Of a DNA stretch of 18,226 nt, positions 14,824 through 18,226 are shown one piece after another. The DNA comes from Streptomyces sp. NRRL F-4489. Lineage in GTDB: Bacteria; Actinomycetota; Actinomycetes; Streptomycetales; Streptomycetaceae. Both the position numbers and the translations under genes were made by a program. The stretch is taken from contig NZ_LLZI01000018.1 of NCBI RefSeq assembly GCF_001509485.1, positions 1 through 18,226 on the forward strand, in the 5' to 3' direction. The notes under the pieces are model-generated. The model worked only from the letters and a program-made list of their open reading frames with translations, was not told the DNA's origin and searched no databases. Position 1 is the first letter of the stretch. The number at the start of each line of letters is the position of its first letter.

Positions 14824-16011
14824 TCACTCCACCTCACGCGCGTACCGCAGCGGCAGCTCCTCCAGCCCACGGATCGCGTCCGAGGCCAGCCACCGCACCT
14901 CCCCGGCCGGCACCGCCAGCTCCAGCACCGGGAAGCGGTCCAGGATCTCCGCCAGCGCGATCGTCGCCTCCTGCCGGGCCAGCCGCTGCCCCAGGCAGAA
15001 GTGCGGCCCCATCCCGAACGCGACGTGCTGCGCGGTCGCCCGCCCGATGTCGAAGGTGTGCCCGTCCTCCCGGATCTCCGGGTCGCGGTTGGCCGCGTTC
15101 AGCAGGAACCGCACCAGCTCGCCCTTGCGGATGGTGACCCCGCCGGCCTCGATGTCCTCCAGCGCCACCCGGTTCACGGTGGTCATCGCCGACCCCCGGA
15201 ACCGCAGCGCCTCCTCCACCGCCTGGCCCACCAGCGACCGGTCCGCCCGCAGCGCGGCCAGCTGCTCCGGATGCGTCAGCAGCTCATGCAACGCGTTGGC
15301 CAGCAGATTCGTCACCGTGTCATGGCCGGCGATGAGCAGCACCGCGGCGAACGACGACAGCTCCTCGTCACTCAGCCCGGTCCCGTCCTCGAACCGCGCC
15401 GCGATCAGCTCGCTGAGCAGGTCCTCCGTCGGCCGCTCCCGCTTCGCGCCGATCAGCCCGATGCAGTACGCGAACAGCTCGCCCGCCGAGGTCTGCATCG
15501 CCTCCAGCGACGGCGCCGCCGAGATGTCCATCGCCCACTTCCGGAACGGGTCCCGGTCCTCGCCCGGCACCCCCAGCAGATCGCAGATCACCTCCAGCGG
15601 CATCGGATAGGTGAACGCGTCGATGAAGTCGGCCGTCCCGCTGTCGCCCAGCTTGTCCAGCAGCTGCCGGGTGATCTCGGTGATCCGCGGCTCCAGCTGC
15701 CGCACCGCCTTGGACGCGAACGCCGCCGTCACCAGCCGCCGGTAGCGGGCGTGCCCCGGATCGTCCTGCTCCAGCAGCATCACCTGGAGCCCCTGGACCA
15801 GCGCCCCGTGCGGCGCGTGCGTGTGCACGTCGTTGGACAGCCGCGGATCGCTCAGCAGCTCCCGGGTCAGCGCCGCGCCCAGCACCGTCCAGGTCTCCTG
15901 CTCGTTCAGCTGCCGGGTACGGATGATCGAATGCTCCGCGGACAGCCGGGCCAGCTCCCGCTCCAGGTCCGCCGACGACGCCAGCGCGGCCAGATCGATA
16001 CTTTCGGACAT
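14824..16011 (-). CDS. cytochrome P450 (class I, bacterial)
   Basis: 395 residues, the usual length for soluble actinomycete P450s. I-helix AGHDT (228-232, with the acid/Thr pair for O2 activation), K-helix ExxR (Glu267-Arg270), and the heme loop FGMGPHFCLG (332-341) with axial ligand Cys339 are all intact. It is a monooxygenase likely to hydroxylate, epoxidise or otherwise oxidise the polyketide product or a carrier-bound intermediate. ATG at 16011 has GGGGGAG upstream. It starts its own block 150 nt after the TetR gene, and the ferredoxin and reductase genes follow it. Substrate and CYP family cannot be told by eye. Confidence 0.94.
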   Translation of the reverse strand: MSESIDLAALASSADLERELARLSAEHSIIRTRQLNEQETWTVLGAALTRELLSDPRLSNDVHTHAPHGALVQGLQVMLLEQDDPGHARYRRLVTAAFASKAVRQLEPRITEITRQLLDKLGDSGTADFIDAFTYPMPLEVICDLLGVPGEDRDPFRKWAMDISAAPSLEAMQTSAGELFAYCIGLIGAKRERPTEDLLSELIAARFEDGTGLSDEELSSFAAVLLIAGHDTVTNLLANALHELLTHPEQLAALRADRSLVGQAVEEALRFRGSAMTTVNRVALEDIEAGGVTIRKGELVRFLLNAANRDPEIREDGHTFDIGRATAQHVAFGMGPHFCLGQRLARQEATIALAEILDRFPVLELAVPAGEVRWLASDAIRGLEELPLRYAREVE

Positions 16012-16161
16012 GACGAACTCCCCCTAGGTGAAACACTGATGACGGCCGCCGGCCCACCCGCGGCTGCACACCGCGCCCTGGGCCGGCCGGCCCGGAGAAA
16101 ACCGCCCCGGACACCGGCGTCCGGCAGGCGGATCACGAACGAACGCCCCGCGGCGGACTGT

Positions 16162-16806
16162 TCAGTCCCGGAGCAACTGCACGGCCTGCTGCGCGAGTTG
16201 GGTATCCATCGCGCCCGACCGGCTCCCGGCGATCCCCGACCGCATCAGGGCCGCCCCCTCGACCAGTGCCACGAACGTCTCGGCCCGCGCCCGGCAGAAC
16301 TCGGCGGACCACTCCGGCCGCCCCTGCTGCACGAACGCCTCCACATGCGCCACGTACTTGCGGTAGAACGCGCGGACCACCTCGGCGATCTCGTCGTCCC
16401 GCGCCGCCAGCGCCCACACCTCGACATACAGCCGGACCAGCTGCGGGTCCTCCTGCTCGGCCAGCACCACCGCCACCACCTCGGCGGGGTCGGCCCGGCC
16501 GCCCTCCGGCACCTCGATGACCGACGGGTCGGCGCTGTCCATCTGCAGGCCCGTGGTCTCCGCGAGCCGCTCCAGCGAGCGGTCCAGCGCCCGCTCCAGT
16601 ACGGCCTTTATCAAGTCCGCCCGGGTCGGGAAGTAGTGCTGCAGGTGCCCGACCCGTACGCCCGCCTCACCGGCGATGGCCCGCAGCGAGGCGTCCGCGT
16701 TGCCCTTGGCGATCAGGACGGTCTCGGCGGCGTCCAGCAGACTCGTCCGCCGCAGGCTCCCCTGCCGGGTCAGCTGCGGCTTGCCGCCGCCCTTCTCCTC
16801 ACTCAT
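16162..16806 (-). CDS. TetR-family transcriptional regulator
   Basis: 214 residues. The N-terminal helix-turn-helix runs from about residue 20 to 67 (LLDAAETVLIAKG, LRAIAGEAGV, VGHLQHYFPTRADLI), the classical TetR pattern, with a variable all-helical ligand domain after it. The start ATG at 16806 has GGGGAA upstream and lies 15 nt after the oxidoreductase stop, so both are probably one transcript. The promoter of that transcript contains a 16-bp palindrome of the right size, which suggests autoregulation; a second copy upstream of the PKS operon makes that operon a likely target. The inducer is unknown but could be a pathway product. Confidence 0.92.
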   Translation of the reverse strand: MSEEKGGGKPQLTRQGSLRRTSLLDAAETVLIAKGNADASLRAIAGEAGVRVGHLQHYFPTRADLIKAVLERALDRSLERLAETTGLQMDSADPSVIEVPEGGRADPAEVVAVVLAEQEDPQLVRLYVEVWALAARDDEIAEVVRAFYRKYVAHVEAFVQQGRPEWSAEFCRARAETFVALVEGAALMRSGIAGSRSGAMDTQLAQQAVQLLRD

Positions 16807-16821
16807 GGCACCGTTCCCCGC

Positions 16822-17883
16822 TCATGACACCGCGACCTCGACCCCGGCCTTCTCCAGCGCGGCGATGACATCCTGCGGCGCCGGCGTCATCTCGGGGAAG
16901 ACCAGCCCGGTGGGCGCCGCCGCGCCGTCCGCGCCGAGCACCCGGCGCAGCCCCAGCAGCCCGCCCAGCGCGGTCAGATGCGCCTGACCGGCCGGATCCT
17001 TGACCACCGCGGTACGGGTCTCCCCGCCCTTGCCCCGCACGTCGATCCGCAGCAGCGCGCTGCCGCCCTCACCCGGCGAGTACAGCATCGACCGCCGCGT
17101 CTTCTCGAACGAGTCGCCCCGGCCCCACCGGAAGAACCCGGTCTTCTTCAGCGCCAGCAGCGTGGACGTGGAGGAGTTGGCGCTGAACCCGATCCGGGTG
17201 ATCGCCGTGTCCACCCCCAGCACCAGCGGCAGCGTGAACTGCTCGGGCGTGTCGATCCGCGCCACCTTCGTCCGGTGCCCGCCGATGTCCACGAACCCGG
17301 CCTCGCTCAGCGGCATGATCGTCCGCCGCCGGCCGTCCTCCACGACCTCGTAGTCCAGCCCGAGCCGGTCCATGAACTCCACGGAGTCCGTACCGGCCCG
17401 GTCCTTCAGGTCGTAGCGGATCGCGATCCGCACCTTCGACGCGCCGCCCAGCTCCGCCGCCAGCGCCGCGGTGACCAGCGCGCTCACCCCGCCCATCCAG
17501 CTGGACGACAGCAGCACCGGCGCCTTCGGCGGATGCACCGCGGCGACCGCCGTGGCCCGCTGGAGCCGCGCCGTCCACCGCGTGATGTCGACATACGGCA
17601 CCCCGCCCCGGATGGCGGCCAGCAGCACCCGGTCGTCCGGGTCGTTCACCGTGCTGATCACCGCCCGGACCTTCGCCGAGAACGGCTCCGGATCACTCAG
17701 GTCCCAGCGCCGCACCTCGGCCCCGACCTCCTCGGCCAGGGCCTTCCCGCGCTCGGGCGTACGCCCGGTCAGCAGCAGCGGCCAGGAGGGGGCGGCGAGC
17801 CGGGTCAGATCGCCGCCGACGGTTCCGTAACCGCCGACCACGAGCACCGGACCATTCACATCAAGCTGGAGGTCATCGTCCAC
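16822..17883 (-). CDS. saccharopine dehydrogenase-like NAD(P)-dependent oxidoreductase
   Basis: 353 residues with an N-terminal Rossmann fold (VLVVGGYGTVGG, residues 13-24) and LTGR after the second strand, as in the saccharopine dehydrogenase-like family. Members include lysine-pathway enzymes but also trans-acting enoyl reductases and other reductases in lipid and polyketide pathways. Here true saccharopine metabolism is unlikely; it could reduce a C=N bond formed from the aminated chain or a C=C bond, or belong to a separate stress response controlled by the TetR gene 15 nt downstream. The GTG start at 17883 has no ribosome site, and a promoter sits immediately upstream, so the mRNA may be leaderless. 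Confidence 0.8.
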   Translation of the reverse strand: MDDDLQLDVNGPVLVVGGYGTVGGDLTRLAAPSWPLLLTGRTPERGKALAEEVGAEVRRWDLSDPEPFSAKVRAVISTVNDPDDRVLLAAIRGGVPYVDITRWTARLQRATAVAAVHPPKAPVLLSSSWMGGVSALVTAALAAELGGASKVRIAIRYDLKDRAGTDSVEFMDRLGLDYEVVEDGRRRTIMPLSEAGFVDIGGHRTKVARIDTPEQFTLPLVLGVDTAITRIGFSANSSTSTLLALKKTGFFRWGRGDSFEKTRRSMLYSPGEGGSALLRIDVRGKGGETRTAVVKDPAGQAHLTALGGLLGLRRVLGADGAAAPTGLVFPEMTPAPQDVIAALEKAGVEVAVS

Positions 17884-17890
17884 ACCCCCG

Positions 17891-17919
17891 ACATTAGGTC
17901 ACGTGACCTAGAAACTCAA
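17891..17919 (-). promoter_or_regulatory. promoter of the oxidoreductase-tetR operon, probably leaderless
   Basis: On the minus strand TTGAGT (17919-17914) and TAATGT (17896-17891) are separated by exactly 17 bp. This fits a -35 (four of six) and an actinomycete TANNNT -10. The expected transcription start, about 7 nt on, coincides with the GTG start codon at 17883. Confidence 0.6.
17895..17910. promoter_or_regulatory. palindromic operator, copy 2 (perfect 16 bp)
   Basis: TAGGTCACGTGACCTA is a perfect palindrome lying between the -35 and -10 elements of the promoter above, where a bound repressor would block RNA polymerase. The core is identical to the copy at 12831-12846. It also lies about 100 bp upstream of the divergent phosphopantetheinyl transferase gene and could affect it. 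Confidence 0.75.
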
Positions 17920-18005
17920 CGATCACCCCTGTCGCCCGCATCACATACAGTCGTCCCCCGACACCCCGTCTCCTTCCCTCCCGCTACGAGGAGTTGAGCC
18001 GCCCC

Positions 18006-18226
18006 ATGCTCATCGAGCACGTCCTCCCCCCGCACGCCCTCGGCGAGGACGCCCTCGGTGACCCGCCCGCCACCGCGCCCACCGGCCTCTTCCCCATCGA
18101 GGAACGCGAGATCGCCAAGGCCGGCGCCAAACGCCGCAGCGAATTCACCACCGCCCGCCAGTGCGCCCACCGCGCCCTGTCCCGCCTGGGCCTCCCGCCG
18201 ACCCCGGTCCCCCCGGGCCCCACCGG
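18006..18226 (+). CDS. 4'-phosphopantetheinyl transferase, N-terminal part (3' truncated)
   Basis: The first 73 codons are visible. A variable N-terminus is followed by LFPIEEREIAKAGAKRR and EFTTARQCAHRALSRLG, the conserved early segment of EntD-like actinomycete phosphopantetheinyl transferases. The Mg-binding motifs lie beyond the window end. The enzyme transfers phosphopantetheine from CoA to the active-site Ser of carrier proteins, so it could activate the ACP encoded at 11704-12282. The ATG at 18006 has GAGGAG 12 nt upstream, a little long. It is divergent from the oxidoreductase-tetR operon with 122 nt between starts. Whether it belongs to this cluster or is a housekeeping copy cannot be told. 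Confidence 0.8.
   Translation, partial: MLIEHVLPPHALGEDALGDPPATAPTGLFPIEEREIAKAGAKRRSEFTTARQCAHRALSRLGLPPTPVPPGPT

Noticed and set aside
16080..16093. 14-bp palindrome of GGCC repeats upstream of the P450 gene
   Set aside because: Made only of G and C in simple alternation, expected by chance at this composition.
16155..16168. GGACTG-TT-CAGTCC inverted repeat over the TetR stop codon
   Set aside because: The 2-nt loop is too tight for a terminator and no second copy was seen, so I could not assign a function.
12964..16827. Very long plus-strand open frame opposite the ferredoxin reductase, P450 and TetR genes
   Set aside because: The translation is Arg/Pro/His-rich with no recognisable fold, and it is opposite well-supported genes on the minus strand.
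1..18226. CRISPR arrays, tRNA/rRNA genes, transposases or attachment sites
   Set aside because: No regularly spaced repeats, no RNA gene signatures and no transposase or integrase motifs were found; the TraG-like fragment alone does not show an integrated element.

Overview
The window is very GC-rich, uses GTG as well as ATG starts, has purine-rich ribosome binding sites and tightly overlapping genes, and holds a single rare TTA codon. This points to a Streptomyces-type actinomycete. It looks like most of one secondary-metabolite gene cluster, bounded on the left by the end of a conjugation/secretion-type ATPase gene and on the right by the start of a phosphopantetheinyl transferase gene.

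Layout: (1) 1-1059, plus strand, the 3' end of a TraG/VirD4-like gene, converging on the cluster. (2) 1094-12282, minus strand, an eight-gene polyketide operon read right to left: an ACP with a C-terminal four-cysteine segment, KS1, CLF1, KS2, CLF2, a 963-residue aminotransferase/acyl-ACP-reductase fusion, a FabG-type ketoreductase, a second short-chain dehydrogenase and a type II thioesterase. Six of the seven junctions before the fusion and after FabG are overlaps or short gaps; the exceptions are a 61-nt gap after the ACP gene and a 99-nt gap after the fusion gene that holds a perfect 16-bp stem-loop. (3) 12283-13161, an unusually long and partly AT-rich intergenic region with a palindromic operator and a possible 16-codon ORF. 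(4) 13162-16011, minus strand, a ferredoxin reductase, a 3-cysteine ferredoxin and a cytochrome P450, i.e. a complete electron-transfer chain. (5) 16162-17883, minus strand, a TetR regulator behind a saccharopine-dehydrogenase-like oxidoreductase, with a promoter that carries a perfect copy of the same palindrome. (6) 18006-18226, plus strand, the start of the phosphopantetheinyl transferase gene.

How the genes may work together (inference): the PPTase activates the ACP; two discrete KS/CLF pairs and a FabG-type ketoreductase build a reduced, probably polyenic chain on the ACP, in the manner of highly reducing type II polyketide synthases. The chain is not hydrolysed. The fusion enzyme's C-terminal domain resembles the cyanobacterial acyl-ACP reductase, including its catalytic cysteine, and would release an aldehyde that the N-terminal PLP domain aminates. 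The expected product class is a polyene/alkyl amine or, after ring closure, a cyclic imine. The P450 system and the second dehydrogenase would tailor it. No dehydratase, malonyl-CoA:ACP transferase or starter-loading enzyme is visible here. Control appears to combine the TetR regulator acting at two matching palindromes with bldA dependence through the TTA codon in CLF1.
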